In this document: positions 9,101 through 18,877 of the stretch, piece after piece
How the letters are laid out: each line of letters begins with the position of its first letter
How positions within the stretch are numbered: position 1 is the stretch's first letter
NCBI RefSeq assembly: GCF_021228125.1
Contig: NZ_JAJQQS010000006.1
Span: 310,001-374,000, forward strand
Direction: 5' to 3'
DNA from: Streptomyces albireticuli
GTDB taxonomy: Bacteria > Actinomycetota > Actinomycetes > Streptomycetales > Streptomycetaceae
DNA length: 64,000 bases
Made by a program: the position numbers and the translations under genes
Notes under the pieces: model-generated
What the model was told of the DNA's origin: nothing
Databases searched by the model: none
Seen by the model: only the letters and a program-made list of their open reading frames with translations

Positions 9101-10235
9101 GCTCGGCGGCGAGGCGGACACCGGCGGCGGGGGAGGCGCCGGATCCGCGCTCGGCCGGGCGGACCTCGCCGTGGACCGGGCCCTGGAGGCCCTCTACGAC
9201 GCCGGGCCGCCCACCGGATCACCCACACCCTCCACCGGAAAAACCCGGCGTGAAGGCGGTCTGGGGGAGTCCGCGCCGCGGCTCGCCCGCTGGCTGGGTG
9301 ACATCCGGACGTACTTCCCGGCATCCGTCGTCCAGGTGATGCAGCGCGACGCCATCGACCGGCTCGGCCTGTCCACGCTGCTCCTGGAACCCGAGACGCT
9401 GGAGGCCGTCGAGGCGGACGTCCATCTCGTCGGCACCCTGCTCTCCCTCGCCAAGGCCATGCCCGAGTCCACCAAGGAGACCGCGCGCGCCGTCGTCCGC
9501 AAGGTCGTCGTGGAACTGGAGGAGCGCCTCACCCGGCGCACGCGCGCCACGCTGAACGGTGCTCTCGACCGCTCGGCCCGCGCCCGCCGGCCCCGGCACC
9601 ACGACATCGACTGGGACCGCACCGTCCGGGCGAACCTCGGGAACTACCTGCCCGAGCACCGCACGGTCGTGCCGGAGCGCCTGATAGGCCACGGCCGCGC
9701 GGCCCGGTCGGTGCGCAAGGAGGTCGTCCTCTGCGTCGACCAGTCCGGCTCGATGGCGGCCTCGGTCGTCCACGCCTCCGTCTTCGGGGCCGTCCTCGCC
9801 TCCATGCGCTCCCTGGACACCCGGCTCGTCGTCTTCGACACCGCCGTCGCCGACCTCACCGACCGGCTGTCCGACCCGGTCGACGTGCTCTTCGGCACCC
9901 GGCTCGGCGGAGGCACCGACATCAACCGCGCCCTCGCCTACTGCCAGTCGCGCATCACCCGGCCGACGGAAACCGTCGTGGTCCTCATCAGTGATCTTTA
10001 CGAGGGAGGGATCCGGAACGAGATGCTCAAGCGGGTCGCCGCCATGAAGGCGTCCGGCGTGGAGTTCGTGACACTGCTCGCGCTCTCCGACGAGGGCGCC
10101 CCCGCCTACGACCGGGACCACGCGGCCGCCCTGGCGGCCCTCGGCGCGCCCGCCTTCGCCTGCACACCCGACCTCTTCCCCGAGGTGATGGCGGCCGCGC
10201 TGGAGAGGAGACCCCTGCCGATACCGGCGGCCTGA
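6129..10235 (+). CDS. DUF5682 protein fused to a VWA domain
   Basis: This single 1,368-residue frame joins two proteins that, as I recall, are normally separate neighbours. Residues about 60-890 are DUF5682 (PALLGVRHHGPGSARAVLAAL, then VAVVCGAWHVPAL). Residues about 900-980 are a Gly/Pro/Thr-rich linker. From about 985 begins the VWA protein (TERLRRWRLALGGE, then WLGDIRTYFPASVVQVMQ), with MIDAS residues DQSGSM at about 1204 and LGGGTDINRAL further on. Residues 10-60 are a simple Ala/Val/Gly repeat from a GGCGGTCGG microsatellite. An internal ATG near 8935, with a weak GGAAGG upstream, could still give a separate VWA product. It is the likely partner of the MoxR ATPase. Confidence 0.85.
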   Translation: MTWPNGRTGMARGIAGMAGTAGGNGVVGVAVVAGAAGATGAVRAVGAVGSVGAARAVGAAGTARPVVPALLGVRHHGPGSARAVLAALDQYRPAAVLIEGPSEADPLVHLAADPGMRPPVALLAHVADAPGRAVFWPFAGFSPEWIALRWALDHGVPVRFIDLPAAHTLALRDPDREPGPGSGPESRPGPEGSGTRFAPAADPLAALAAAAGHDDSELWWEDVVEHRRAAGAPGGDALASFEALAEAMTELRAGYEGAVHGPGGERDGGRNGEGGHGEGGHDARDAVREAHMRLKLREARGEFGDGVAVVCGAWHVPALAEKRTVAADRRALRGLPKVKAEIGWVPWTHRRLARRSGYGAGIDSPGWYAHLFHAPDRPVERWLTEVARLLREEDFPVSSAHVIEAVRLAETLAALRGRPLAGLTETTDAARAVMCDGSDVPLALVRERLVIGDALGGIPDEAPATPLQRDLTRLQRTLRLKPEAAARDCELDLRKDTDAARSRLLHQLRLLGIGWGEPARSRGGLGTFRETWRLRWEPELSVRVAEASAWGTTVAGAATAKAESRAVVAPALADLTALAERCLLAGLPDALPTVMRVLADRAALDADVAHLAKALPALVRSVRYGDVRCTDATALGEVAAGLAERVFVGLPAACAGLDADAAAEMRGHLDAVHQAVGLPAGTGLARTPEPRDTAVPAPDAPGPSHAPGEDGPAPAVADGDRRERWAGVLRVLAERDGLPGGIRGRAARLLLDDRRLTGDRAARLMGLALSAGTEPAEAAAWIEGFLGGGSAGGLLLVHDESLLALVDGWLVGVPPAAFTAVLPLLRRTFSAYEPGVRRTLGELVRRGGPGTPGGRPPAPGAQDPGGFGPGLDEERAATVLPTLHALLGLRLGPDPVPVLDVGLDSDPAPGPAPGPGRDGGSRARRRLRGHGRDGAMRTTGVTSEVGGTAAATPPIGSARSIGSTGRTCPIGPTGLTDPDAATERLRRWRLALGGEADTGGGGGAGSALGRADLAVDRALEALYDAGPPTGSPTPSTGKTRREGGLGESAPRLARWLGDIRTYFPASVVQVMQRDAIDRLGLSTLLLEPETLEAVEADVHLVGTLLSLAKAMPESTKETARAVVRKVVVELEERLTRRTRATLNGALDRSARARRPRHHDIDWDRTVRANLGNYLPEHRTVVPERLIGHGRAARSVRKEVVLCVDQSGSMAASVVHASVFGAVLASMRSLDTRLVVFDTAVADLTDRLSDPVDVLFGTRLGGGTDINRALAYCQSRITRPTETVVVLISDLYEGGIRNEMLKRVAAMKASGVEFVTLLALSDEGAPAYDRDHAAALAALGAPAFACTPDLFPEVMAAALERRPLPIPAA

Positions 10236-10506
10236 CGGCCCTCGGACGGCCCCTCGGCGCCCGGACGGGCTAGTCGCCCGGCTCCGGACGGGTGACGACC
10301 GGTAGCCGATCTGTGAGCGTAATCACGGCCAGAGTGTGACCTGCGATTTAGGGACCTCCCTCCCACGGGGATAACCTGCGAGACGGACATGCCGCGTCAA
10401 CGGTGAACGTGTGCCGCCCTCGTCAAAGATCGCGTCCTCACGCTGCCCTGCGGCACGCCCGCGCAGACAACGAACCGCGATATCCATGGAAAAGGGACTG
10501 ACGCGC

Positions 10507-11685
10507 GTGGACCTGTTCGAGTACCAGGCGAGGGACCTCTTCGCCAAGCACGGTGTACCGGTGCTGGCCGGTGAAGTCATCGACACGCCTGAGGCGGCGC
10601 GCGAGGCCACTGAGCGGCTGGGCGGCAAGTCGGTCGTCAAGGCGCAGGTGAAGGTCGGCGGCCGCGGCAAGGCCGGCGGCGTGAAGCTGGCCGCCACGCC
10701 GGACGAGGCCGTCGCCCGCGCGACGGACATCCTCGGCATGGACATCAAGGGCCACACGGTCCACAAGGTGATGATCGCCGAGACCGCTCCCGAGATCATC
10801 GAGGAGTACTACGTCTCGTACCTCCTCGACCGCACCAACCGCACCTTCCTGGCCATGGCCTCGGTCGCGGGCGGTATGGACATCGAGGAGGTCGCCGCGA
10901 CGACCCCCGAGAAGCTCGCCAAGGTGCCGGTCGACTCCAACGAGGGCGTCACGATCGAGAAGGCCCGCGAGATCGTCGCCCAGGCGAAGTTCCCGGCCGA
11001 GGTCGCCGAGAAGGTCGCCGAGGTCATGGTGACCCTGTGGAAGACCTTCGTCGCCGAGGACGCGCTCCTCGTCGAGGTCAACCCCCTCGCCAAGGTCGCC
11101 AACGGCGATGTCATCGCCCTCGACGGCAAGGTCTCGCTCGACGAGAACGCCGACTTCCGCCAGCCGGAGCACGAGGCGCTCGAGGACAAGGCCGCGGCCA
11201 ACCCCCTCGAGGCCGCCGCCAAGGCCAAGGGCCTCAACTACGTCAAGCTCGACGGTGAGGTCGGCATCATCGGCAACGGCGCGGGTCTCGTCATGAGCAC
11301 CCTCGACGTCGTCGCCTACGCCGGTGAGAACCACGGCAACGTCAAGCCGGCCAACTTCCTCGACATCGGTGGCGGCGCCTCCGCCGAGGTCATGGCCAAC
11401 GGTCTTGAGATCATCCTCGGCGACCCGGACGTCAAGTCCGTGTTCGTCAACGTCTTCGGTGGCATCACCGCCTGTGACGAGGTCGCCAACGGCATCGTCC
11501 AGGCCCTGGAGCTGCTCAAGAGCAAGGGCGAGGCCGTCACCAAGCCGCTCGTCGTGCGCCTCGACGGCAACAACGCGGAGCTGGGTCGCAAGATCCTGTC
11601 CGACGCCAACCACCCGCTCGTGCAGCGCGTGGACACCATGGACGGCGCGGCCGACAAGGCCGCCGAGCTGGCTGCGGCTAAGTAA
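10507..11685 (+). CDS. sucC: Succinyl-CoA ligase, beta subunit
   Basis: This is the ADP/GDP-forming succinyl-CoA synthetase beta subunit, which makes succinate and a nucleoside triphosphate in the TCA cycle. At 392 residues it has normal length. It starts [19 protein letters not shown] from GTG 10507. The ATP-grasp part contains [18 protein letters not shown], and the CoA-ligase part contains [12 protein letters not shown] and [21 protein letters not shown] lies about ten bases upstream. sucD follows after 20 bases, so the two form an operon. The 271-base gap upstream should hold its promoter. Confidence 0.97.
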   Translation: MDLFEYQARDLFAKHGVPVLAGEVIDTPEAAREATERLGGKSVVKAQVKVGGRGKAGGVKLAATPDEAVARATDILGMDIKGHTVHKVMIAETAPEIIEEYYVSYLLDRTNRTFLAMASVAGGMDIEEVAATTPEKLAKVPVDSNEGVTIEKAREIVAQAKFPAEVAEKVAEVMVTLWKTFVAEDALLVEVNPLAKVANGDVIALDGKVSLDENADFRQPEHEALEDKAAANPLEAAAKAKGLNYVKLDGEVGIIGNGAGLVMSTLDVVAYAGENHGNVKPANFLDIGGGASAEVMANGLEIILGDPDVKSVFVNVFGGITACDEVANGIVQALELLKSKGEAVTKPLVVRLDGNNAELGRKILSDANHPLVQRVDTMDGAADKAAELAAAK

Positions 11686-11705
11686 AGGACGAGGACTCCA
11701 CAACC

Positions 11706-12590
11706 ATGGCTATCTTCCTCACCAAGGACAGCAAGGTCATCGTCCAGGGGATGACCGGCGCCACGGGCATGAAGCACACCAAGCTCATGCTGGCCGACGG
11801 CACCAACATCGTCGGTGGCGTGAACCCGCGCAAGGCCGGCACGTCCGTCGACTTCGACGGCACCGATGTCCCGGTCTTCGGCTCCGTCAAGGAGGCGATG
11901 GAGAAGACGGGCGCCGACGTGTCCGTCCTCTTCGTCCCGCCGGCCTTCGCCAAGGCCGCCGTCGTCGAGGCGATCGACGCCGAGATCCCGCTGGCCGTCG
12001 TCATCACCGAGGGCATCGCGGTGCACGACTCCGCCGCCTTCTGGGCGTACGCCTCGGCCAAGGGCAACAAGACCCGGATCATCGGCCCGAACTGCCCCGG
12101 TCTGATCACCCCGGGCCAGTCCAACGCCGGCATCATCCCGGGCGACATCACCAAGCCCGGCAAGATCGGTCTCGTGTCCAAGTCCGGCACGCTGACCTAC
12201 CAGATGATGTACGAGCTCCGTGACATCGGCTTCACCTCGGCCGTCGGCATCGGTGGCGACCCGGTCATCGGCACCACGCACATCGACGCCCTGGCGGCCT
12301 TCGAGGCCGACCCGGAGACCGAGCTGATCGTCATGATCGGTGAGATCGGTGGCGACGCCGAGGAGCGCGCGGCCGACTTCATCAAGGCCAACGTCACCAA
12401 GCCGGTCGTCGGCTACGTGGCCGGCTTCACCGCGCCCGAGGGCAAGACCATGGGTCACGCCGGTGCGATCGTGTCCGGTTCCTCCGGCACCGCGCAGGCG
12501 AAGAAGGAGGCCCTCGAGGCCGCGGGCGTGAAGGTCGGCAAGACGCCGTCCGAGACGGCCCGCCTCGCGCGCGCCGCGCTCAGCGCCTGA
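11706..12590 (+). CDS. sucD: Succinyl-CoA ligase, alpha subunit
   Basis: This 294-residue subunit binds CoA through an N-terminal Rossmann domain ([15 protein letters not shown]) and carries the phospho-histidine in [28 protein letters not shown] is the family signature. It is translated just behind sucC, with an AAAGGACGAGGA purine run before ATG 11706. A strong hairpin at 12661-12694 ends the operon. Confidence 0.97.
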   Translation: MAIFLTKDSKVIVQGMTGATGMKHTKLMLADGTNIVGGVNPRKAGTSVDFDGTDVPVFGSVKEAMEKTGADVSVLFVPPAFAKAAVVEAIDAEIPLAVVITEGIAVHDSAAFWAYASAKGNKTRIIGPNCPGLITPGQSNAGIIPGDITKPGKIGLVSKSGTLTYQMMYELRDIGFTSAVGIGGDPVIGTTHIDALAAFEADPETELIVMIGEIGGDAEERAADFIKANVTKPVVGYVAGFTAPEGKTMGHAGAIVSGSSGTAQAKKEALEAAGVKVGKTPSETARLARAALSA

Positions 12591-12660
12591 GTCCTGGCCC
12601 GACCGCACGACCCCGGACCGCGGTGGTGACCGCGGCCCGGACCGTACGTTCGCGTGGCCC

Positions 12661-12694
12661 GTGGGCCCGCACCTCTCCCGAGGTGCGGGCCCAC
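12661..12694 (+). terminator. Hairpin terminator after sucCD
   Basis: GTGGGCCCGCACCTC and GAGGTGCGGGCCCAC are perfect 15-base arms around a TCCC loop. There is no U-run, as is common in Streptomyces. Confidence 0.8.
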
Positions 12695-12791
12695 ACCCGT
12701 TTCCGAACCGGGTCATAAGCGGACCCTGGGCGACACGACGGCCATTTGCCCGTTACCCGTACGAAAGCATTGTTGTTGGCAGCATGGCCCT

Positions 12792-15700
12792 GTGAGCCCT
12801 GTGACTCCGTATGCCGAGCACACCCCCTCGTTCCCCGCGCGCGGCCGCTCCGCCGTGCACGCGCCACCCATGACGGCGGGCACGGTGTTCCTCGGCGGGA
12901 TGCTCGCCGCGGGGCTGGGGCTGGGCGCGCTCGCCGTGGCCGTACTGCTGCTCTGGATCTCCTCCCCCTACCCCGACAGCGGGCCCGCCGGCGCCCTGCG
13001 CATCGCCGCCGACCTGTGGTTGCTGGCGCACGGTGCCGAGCTCGTACGGACCGAGACGCTCTCCGGAGGGACCGCGCCGGTCGGGCTGACACCCCTGCTG
13101 ACCTCGATCCTTCCGTGCTGGCTGCTCTACCGGGCGGCCCGGCACGCCCTGGAGCGGACCGGCGATCCGAGGGAGGCGGGGGGCGGCCGTGGTGCCGGTG
13201 GTGCCGCCGGGATCGATGTGATCGAAGCGCTGGACGGGTTCGGCGGGCGTGACGGGGCGGTCCGAGCTGACGGGACGAGTGAGTCTGACGGGGCTGGCAG
13301 GCATTGCGGGGGAGACGGGGGCGCGGGGGGCTCCGGCACGTCGGGGATCGACGATGGACTCGGACTCGGCGGCGGACCCGGACTCGGCGGCGGGCACGGC
13401 GACGCGCACGGACCCGGTGACGCGCATGGGCACGGTGGCGCGCACGGGCACGGTGACGCGCACGGGCATGGCGATGCGCACGGGCACGGCGATGCGCACG
13501 CCTACGATCCCGACGAACCGCTCCCGCCCCGCACCGTAGCCCTCGCCCTCCTCGGCGGCTACCTCCTCGTGGCCACCGCCGCCGTGCTCTACGCCTCCTC
13601 CGGTCCCCTGCGGGCCGCGCCGCTGAGCGCGCTGCTCCACCTGCCGCTGGTCGCCGGAGCGTCCATCGGCCTCGGGGTGTGGACGGCGCTCGGCCGTCCG
13701 GGCGGAACCCCGCCCGCGTTCGCCCGGGGCACGCTCCAGGCCCTGCCCAAGCGCGTCCGGGCCGCCTTCACCCGCCCCCGGCTGACCGCCGTTGCCCGCG
13801 TCGGCGCCGTCGGCACCGCGGCCCTGCTCGGTGCCGCCGCGCTGCTGCTCGCCGGTTCGCTCGCCGTGCACGCGAGCGACGCGCGGGAGTCGCTGCTCCA
13901 GATGACGGTGGCCTGGTCCGGCCGGGTCGCCGTGATCCTGCTGTGCGTGGCGCTGGCACCGAACGCCGTGGTCTGGACGGTGGCCTACGGGCTCGGCCCC
14001 GGCTTCACGGTCGGCGCGGGCAGCGTGATCGCCCCGCTGGGCGTGACCGACCATCCGATCCTGCCGCGGTTCCCGCTGTTCTCGGCCCTGCCGGCGGAGG
14101 GCGACCCCGGGCCGCTGCTCTACGCGGCCGCGATCGCCGTGCCGGTCGCGGCGGGCGTGGCCATCGCGTACGCCGCCGTGCCGAGCGGCGCGGTGCCGCT
14201 GGGCCGCTCGACGTTCCTGGGCACCGCCCTGACCGCGGCCGCCGGCGCCGCGGTCTGCGCCGTGGTGACGACGTTCCTGGCGTACGCGGCGTCCGGCGCC
14301 CTCGGCGACGGCGCGCTCGCGGTCTTCGGGCCGCCGTGGCGCCGGGTCGGGATGTCGGCCGTCACCTGGACGGCCGCGATCGGCGTCCCCGGCGCGCTGA
14401 CGCTGCGCTGGCTGCGCCGCCGGGCGGTCCGCGCGGCGCGGCGGGAGGCCAGGTCGCGGCAGTACGGCGCGGCGGTACCGGCCTGGTCGCGGGGCCCGGT
14501 GGCCGCGCTGGGCCTCACGCCTCTGACGGCCCCCTCGGAGGCACCGGCACCGGCACCGGTGCCGACCGCCGAGCCGCGCGCCCCCCGCCGCTGGACCGGT
14601 GCCGCGGCCCTGCGCGGCCTGGCCGCGTGGCTGGGCTTCGGCGCTCACCCGGAGCCCGCGGCGGCGCCCGCGCCCGCGCCCGCGTCCGCGTCGGCGACGG
14701 AGGTCACCGTGGGCCTGGGCTCGGTCGCCGGCCCCGGGCCGGCCGAGGCGCCCGACTCCCCGGCGAAGGCCGGGGCACCGTTCTGGCGCCGGGCCGGACG
14801 GGGGACGCCGACCGGGCACGATGCCCCGGAAGAGACCCCGGACGAGTTGCGGGAGGAGGTACGGGCAGCGGAGGCCGCGGCGCCCGAGGACGCCTTCCCC
14901 CGGCGGGCACGGGTGGACGACGAGGCGACAGCGGCCGTCGCAGAGGCAGAGGTTGAGGCCGACGACGCGGAGGCGGCCAGGGAAGCGAGGTGGGCTGAGG
15001 CCGGCACGGCCTGGCTCCCCGGCGAGGCTGAGGGCGCGGCGGAGACGGGGGACGGCTTCCGGGAGCGGACGAGGTGGGCTGAGGCCGCGGCGCCCGGGAC
15101 CCCCGGCGAGGCCGATGACACGGCGGAGGCCCGGGACGGCTTCCGGCAGCGGGCGGAGCGGCGCGAGGAGGAGGCGGCGGCCGGACACCCTGGCGACGCT
15201 GACGGCGCGGCGGCGGCCGAGGACGATTTCCGGCAGCAGGAGAGACGAGCGGCTGCCGACGGCACCCCGGACGAGGCCGACCTTTCGGAGGAGATCCGGG
15301 ATGGTCACCGGGGTCGGGGGCGGTGGGATGCGGCGGATGCTGCGGTCGGGGTGTCCGGCGAGGGTGGCGGTGCGGGGGAGGGCCGGGACGGCTCGCGGCC
15401 ACGGGCGAGGTGGGCCGCGGATGAGGCTGCGGCGGCCGGGGTCTCCGGTGAGGCCGACCGTGCGGAGGGGCTCAGGGGCGGTTACTGGCGGCGGGATGCG
15501 GCCGCCGGGGTGCCCGGTGAGGACGGCGGCGTGGAGGAGGTTCGAGATGGACTGCGGTCACGGGGGAGGTGGGCCGTGGACGAGGCCCTTCCGGAGGAGA
15601 TCCGGGGTGGTCACCGGGGTCGGGGGTGGTGGGATGCGGCGGATGCTGGGGTCGGGGTGTCCGGCGAGGGTGGCGGTGCGGGGGAGGGCCGGGACGGCTT

Positions 15701-17489
15701 GCGATCACGGGCGCAGTGGGTCGCGGACGAGGGCGCGGATGAGGGGGCCGGGATTTCCGGTGAGGTCGGCCTTTCGGAGGAGTTCCGGGACGGTTACCGG
15801 CGCCGGGAGTGGCGGGATGTGGCGGATGTTGCGGTCGGGGTGTCCGGCGAGGGTGGTGGTGCGGGGGAGGGCCGGGACGGCTCGCGATCACGGGCGCAGT
15901 GGGTCGCGGACGAGGGCGCGGACGCGGGGGCCGGGATTTCCCGTGAGGCCGGCCTTTCGGAGGAGATCCGGGACGGTTACCGGGGTCGGGGGCGGTGGGA
16001 TGCGGCGGATGCTGCGGTCGGGGTGTCCGGCGAGGGTGGCGGTGCGGGGGAGGGCCGGGGCGGCTTGCGATCACGGGCGCAGTGGGTCGCGGACGAGGGC
16101 GCGGACGCGGGGGCCGGGATTTCCGGTGAGGTCGGCCTTTCGGAGGAGTTCCGGGACGGTTACCGGCGCCGGGGGTGGTGGGATGTGGCGGATGCTGCGG
16201 TCGGGGCGTCCGGCGACGGTGGTGGCGCGGAGGAGGGCCGGGGCGGTGTCCGGCCACAGGCGTGGTGGGCCGAGGGTGAGACCGCGGACGCGGCGGCCGG
16301 GACCTCCGGTGAGGTCCACCGCGCGGAAGAGACCGGAGACGGCTTCCGGCCGCGGGGGGAGCGGGACGCAGCGGCCGGAGCCTCCGTCGAGGGCGGAGAC
16401 CCGGAGTTCCCCGGGGACGCGTTCGACCAGCGAGAACGGCAGCGGGGACGGCGGTGGGGGACGACCGACGGCATGGCGGCCGAGGCTCCCGGCGAAGGCG
16501 GGGCTCCTGCGCCGGGTGGGTCTTCCGCGTCGGCCAGGGCTGCTGGTCAGGGTGGGTTCTCGGCCTCCGCATCGGCCAGGGCCGCTGGTCAGGGCAGGGC
16601 CTCTGCCTCGGCTGGAACCGCTGCTCAAGCCGGATCTTCTCCTCAAGCCGGATCTCCTCCTCGGGCCGGATCCCCTGCTCAGGCCGGATCCCCAGCAGCG
16701 GCCGGGTCCCCTGCTCGTTCCGTGAGCCCCGCTCAGTCCGGGCCCACCGCCCGGTCCCAGGGCCCGGAGCGCGGCGACCGCCCGGAAGCGGCCGGAACGG
16801 CCGGAGCGGCCGAAGGGGGCGTGGACGCCGGGAGCCCGGAGAAGTCCGCGGGCGCGCCCCGGTGGCGGAGCCGGTGGGGCGTCGCGGCTCGTAAGGCGGC
16901 GCAGGAAAACACGGGGAAGTCGCGGGAGACGGAGGAGGTCGGCGGGGCCCCACCCGCCGCAAGGGCGTTCCGCGGCCGCTGGCCCGGCATCGGCATCGGC
17001 GCGCTCCGTGGCGGCGCGGCGGGTGACGGCACGTCCCAGAGCGGACCGGCCGGCGCGGCGGCCCGTAACCGTCCGGCGGTCGACCGGCCCACCCGGCGGC
17101 TCCGGCCGCGCGGCGTGCCCCAGGATCCGGCGGCGCCCGTGCCGCCTGTCCCCGTCCTGGCCGAGGAACTGCCCGTACGCCCCTCGCTCGAGGCGTCCCC
17201 CCGGTACGGGCCTCCGGACGCCGCGAACCCGGCCACCGGGCCCGCCTCCCCGCCGGTTGCCAAGCGGTCGCGGGCCTGGTGGCGGGGCCGGGCGAAGAAG
17301 GGCCGGCACGCGGCCCCGTGCGCGGGCCGGGGTGCGTCACCGGCCGAGGGGAAGGCCGTGGGCGGCGCCGGGGTCTGGCACGACACGGGGGCCCGGCAGG
17401 TGCGGTGGGCCGCGCTCAAGGATTCGGGGGGCGGGCTCGTACCGGACTTCGAGCCGCGCGACCCGGCGGCGGGCCCGGCACAGGACTGA
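12792..17489 (+). CDS. DUF6350 membrane protein, enlarged by repeats
   Basis: This frame encodes about 1,565 residues, far longer than the roughly 450-600 I expect for DUF6350 multi-pass membrane proteins. The conserved part is residues about 25-600: [55 protein letters not shown] and several later hydrophobic segments. A His-rich repeat ([16 protein letters not shown], 13390-13505) is inserted in a loop at about residues 200-238. Residues about 600-1400 are Glu/Gly/Arg-rich low complexity with 61-residue tandem repeats. A conserved-looking tail ([20 protein letters not shown]) ends the protein, so the frame is kept throughout. GTG 12792 is one possible start; GTG 12801 and ATG 12870 are others, and none has a strong ribosome binding site. 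Function unknown. Confidence 0.8.
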   Translation: MSPVTPYAEHTPSFPARGRSAVHAPPMTAGTVFLGGMLAAGLGLGALAVAVLLLWISSPYPDSGPAGALRIAADLWLLAHGAELVRTETLSGGTAPVGLTPLLTSILPCWLLYRAARHALERTGDPREAGGGRGAGGAAGIDVIEALDGFGGRDGAVRADGTSESDGAGRHCGGDGGAGGSGTSGIDDGLGLGGGPGLGGGHGDAHGPGDAHGHGGAHGHGDAHGHGDAHGHGDAHAYDPDEPLPPRTVALALLGGYLLVATAAVLYASSGPLRAAPLSALLHLPLVAGASIGLGVWTALGRPGGTPPAFARGTLQALPKRVRAAFTRPRLTAVARVGAVGTAALLGAAALLLAGSLAVHASDARESLLQMTVAWSGRVAVILLCVALAPNAVVWTVAYGLGPGFTVGAGSVIAPLGVTDHPILPRFPLFSALPAEGDPGPLLYAAAIAVPVAAGVAIAYAAVPSGAVPLGRSTFLGTALTAAAGAAVCAVVTTFLAYAASGALGDGALAVFGPPWRRVGMSAVTWTAAIGVPGALTLRWLRRRAVRAARREARSRQYGAAVPAWSRGPVAALGLTPLTAPSEAPAPAPVPTAEPRAPRRWTGAAALRGLAAWLGFGAHPEPAAAPAPAPASASATEVTVGLGSVAGPGPAEAPDSPAKAGAPFWRRAGRGTPTGHDAPEETPDELREEVRAAEAAAPEDAFPRRARVDDEATAAVAEAEVEADDAEAAREARWAEAGTAWLPGEAEGAAETGDGFRERTRWAEAAAPGTPGEADDTAEARDGFRQRAERREEEAAAGHPGDADGAAAAEDDFRQQERRAAADGTPDEADLSEEIRDGHRGRGRWDAADAAVGVSGEGGGAGEGRDGSRPRARWAADEAAAAGVSGEADRAEGLRGGYWRRDAAAGVPGEDGGVEEVRDGLRSRGRWAVDEALPEEIRGGHRGRGWWDAADAGVGVSGEGGGAGEGRDGLRSRAQWVADEGADEGAGISGEVGLSEEFRDGYRRREWRDVADVAVGVSGEGGGAGEGRDGSRSRAQWVADEGADAGAGISREAGLSEEIRDGYRGRGRWDAADAAVGVSGEGGGAGEGRGGLRSRAQWVADEGADAGAGISGEVGLSEEFRDGYRRRGWWDVADAAVGASGDGGGAEEGRGGVRPQAWWAEGETADAAAGTSGEVHRAEETGDGFRPRGERDAAAGASVEGGDPEFPGDAFDQRERQRGRRWGTTDGMAAEAPGEGGAPAPGGSSASARAAGQGGFSASASARAAGQGRASASAGTAAQAGSSPQAGSPPRAGSPAQAGSPAAAGSPARSVSPAQSGPTARSQGPERGDRPEAAGTAGAAEGGVDAGSPEKSAGAPRWRSRWGVAARKAAQENTGKSRETEEVGGAPPAARAFRGRWPGIGIGALRGGAAGDGTSQSGPAGAAARNRPAVDRPTRRLRPRGVPQDPAAPVPPVPVLAEELPVRPSLEASPRYGPPDAANPATGPASPPVAKRSRAWWRGRAKKGRHAAPCAGRGASPAEGKAVGGAGVWHDTGARQVRWAALKDSGGGLVPDFEPRDPAAGPAQD
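13390..13505 (+). repeat. His-rich minisatellite in the DUF6350 gene
   Basis: About eight imperfect copies of an 11-14 base unit (CACGGTGACGCG-like, GGGCATGG) encode alternating Gly-His and Asp-Ala-His between two hydrophobic regions. It keeps the frame. Such His density could bind metal, but may be neutral slippage. Confidence 0.7.
15282..16319 (+). repeat. 183-bp tandem repeats in the DUF6350 gene
   Basis: The segment CTTTCGGAGGAG (or CTTCCGGAGGAG) recurs at 15588, 15771, 15954 and 16137, exactly 183 bases apart, with an earlier copy at 15282. Each unit encodes 61 residues containing [18 protein letters not shown] and [12 protein letters not shown]. Copies differ by a few substitutions, so the array is young or homogenised. 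The spacing is a multiple of three and keeps the frame. Confidence 0.85.
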
Positions 17490-18043
17490 ACTTCCCCCGG
17501 CCCCGCCGCAGCCCCCCCCGGCCCCGCCGCAGCCCCACCGGCCCCGCAGCCCACCGGCCCCGCAGCCCACCGGCCCCGCCGCAGCCCCGGCCCCGGCGCC
17601 CCCGGACACCCACGCCCGGCCCCCGGACGCCGCACGGGCCGGAAGCGACCGCCAAGGGCCGCCGGCCGCTGGCTGACGCGGGCCCGGCACCGGGCGCCGT
17701 TGACGCCGTCGAGGCGCACGGCACCGGCACCCCCGCCGAACCCCCAGCCCCGCCGCAGCCCCGACGCCCCGGACGCCCACGCCCCGGCCCCCGGACGCCG
17801 CACGGGCCGGAAGCGACCGCCAAGGACCGCCGGCCGACGCGGGCCCGGCGCCGGGCGCCGTCGACGCCGTCGAGGCGGCACCGACACCCCGCCGGGCGAC
17901 CCGGGCGACCCGGTCGACCCGGGCGACCCGGGCGCCACCACCGTGCGGCGCCCGGAAGGGGGCCCGGGGGCTTGCCCCCGGTTACGGGAAGGGGCGGGTA
18001 GGGGAAAACCCCGCCGCCCGCCCCAACCCCGCCCCAGCCCGCC
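17490..18043. repeat. C-rich spacer with an internal duplication and a terminal repeat element
   Basis: This 554-bp gap between convergent genes begins with short CCCCGCCGCAGCCC-type repeats. A block starting CGCCCGGCCCCCGGACGCCG and including GGGCCGGAAGCGACCGCCAA occurs near 17610 and again near 17780, about 175 bases apart. CCCGGGCGACCCGG repeats follow at 17895-17935. The right end (17950-18015) is a copy of the dispersed element's CCCCCGGTTACGGGAAGGGG arm. I see no supportable gene. Confidence 0.65.
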
Positions 18044-18877
18044 TCAGTCCCGCGTCCCCAGCAGCGGCCGCAGCTCCTTCGGCAGATGGTTCTCGCACGC
18101 CTGCCGCGACGTCTGCGTCAGCGCGTCGTCCACACACGTGTAGTAGTCGCTGTACACGATCTGGAAGAGGAACGTCGCCGCCACGATCGCCAGCGCCAGT
18201 CCGCCCGTCACCAGCCCGCTCACCGCCGCCGTCGTCTGCGGCCGGAAGGCGCCCGGAACACCCGGAACACCCGGAGCGCCCGGAACACCCGGCGTGCCGG
18301 ACGTACCCGGGACGCCGGACGTACCCGGCGCCACCCCCGCGCCGTCCGGATCCGGCCGCCGCCCCGCGGACTTGGCGCGGAGGGAGCTGATGCCCCAGTA
18401 GAGGGAGAGGGCACCGAGCAGCAGGGCCACCTGGGGGATGCTGAAGAGGGCGAAGAAGAAGCCCCACATGCCCGCCAGCAGGGCGTAGCGGGCGCGCCGC
18501 TGGGCCGGGTCCGTCGGGTCCCAGCGCAGGCCGCTGCCTCCGCCCGGACTTCCGCCGGGGCCGCCTCCCCGACCGCCACCGCCCGGCGGGCGCGGCCCGC
18601 CGGGACCGCCGCCGAAGCCGCCGTCATGGCGCCCCGGCTGCCGGCTGCTCCACTGGCTGCCCCACACCGGGGGCTGCCCGCCGTCCTGCGACCCCGACCC
18701 CGGCCCCGCGCCGTCGTCGCCCTGGCCGTGATCCCCTTGGCCCGGCTGTCCCTCGCGCCCCTCGGGGCGCTCGCGCGGCTCCCAGGGGCGGTCCGGCCGC
18801 CCCTCCGGCGGGGGCGCGAAGGGGTTGTCGTCCCGCTGTTCGTCCGGGGACTGCGACGACGGGCGTTCGTGCGACAT
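18044..18877 (-). CDS. Small membrane protein with a collagen-like loop
   Basis: This 277-residue protein has a Pro/Gly/Gln-rich cytoplasmic N-terminus (residues 1-130) and a hydrophobic pair around residues 140-180 (YALLAGMWGFFFALFSIPQ, VALLLGALSLYWGISSL). Next come about nine Gly-X-Y triplets (GVPGTSGTPGVPGAPG) and another membrane segment (GLVTGGLALAIVAATFLFQI). A short tail ends ELRPLLGTRD. The arrangement resembles the DUF4190-like membrane proteins common in Streptomyces, but I do not recognise the exact family. ATG 18877 is preceded by GAGGA at eight bases. It is convergent with the DUF6350 gene and divergent from purN. Function unknown. Confidence 0.75.
   Translation of the reverse strand: MSHERPSSQSPDEQRDDNPFAPPPEGRPDRPWEPRERPEGREGQPGQGDHGQGDDGAGPGSGSQDGGQPPVWGSQWSSRQPGRHDGGFGGGPGGPRPPGGGGRGGGPGGSPGGGSGLRWDPTDPAQRRARYALLAGMWGFFFALFSIPQVALLLGALSLYWGISSLRAKSAGRRPDPDGAGVAPGTSGVPGTSGTPGVPGAPGVPGVPGAFRPQTTAAVSGLVTGGLALAIVAATFLFQIVYSDYYTCVDDALTQTSRQACENHLPKELRPLLGTRD

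Noticed and set aside
14599..16725. 708-codon plus-strand frame overlapping the DUF6350 repeats
   Set aside because: It lies in the +1 frame of the same repeat array, is Arg/Pro-rich, and has no ribosome binding site or known family.
12753..17340. Very long minus-strand frames opposite DUF6350
   Set aside because: They mirror the repeats of the real gene. The plus frame has membrane segments, the conserved SPYPDSG block and a conserved tail.
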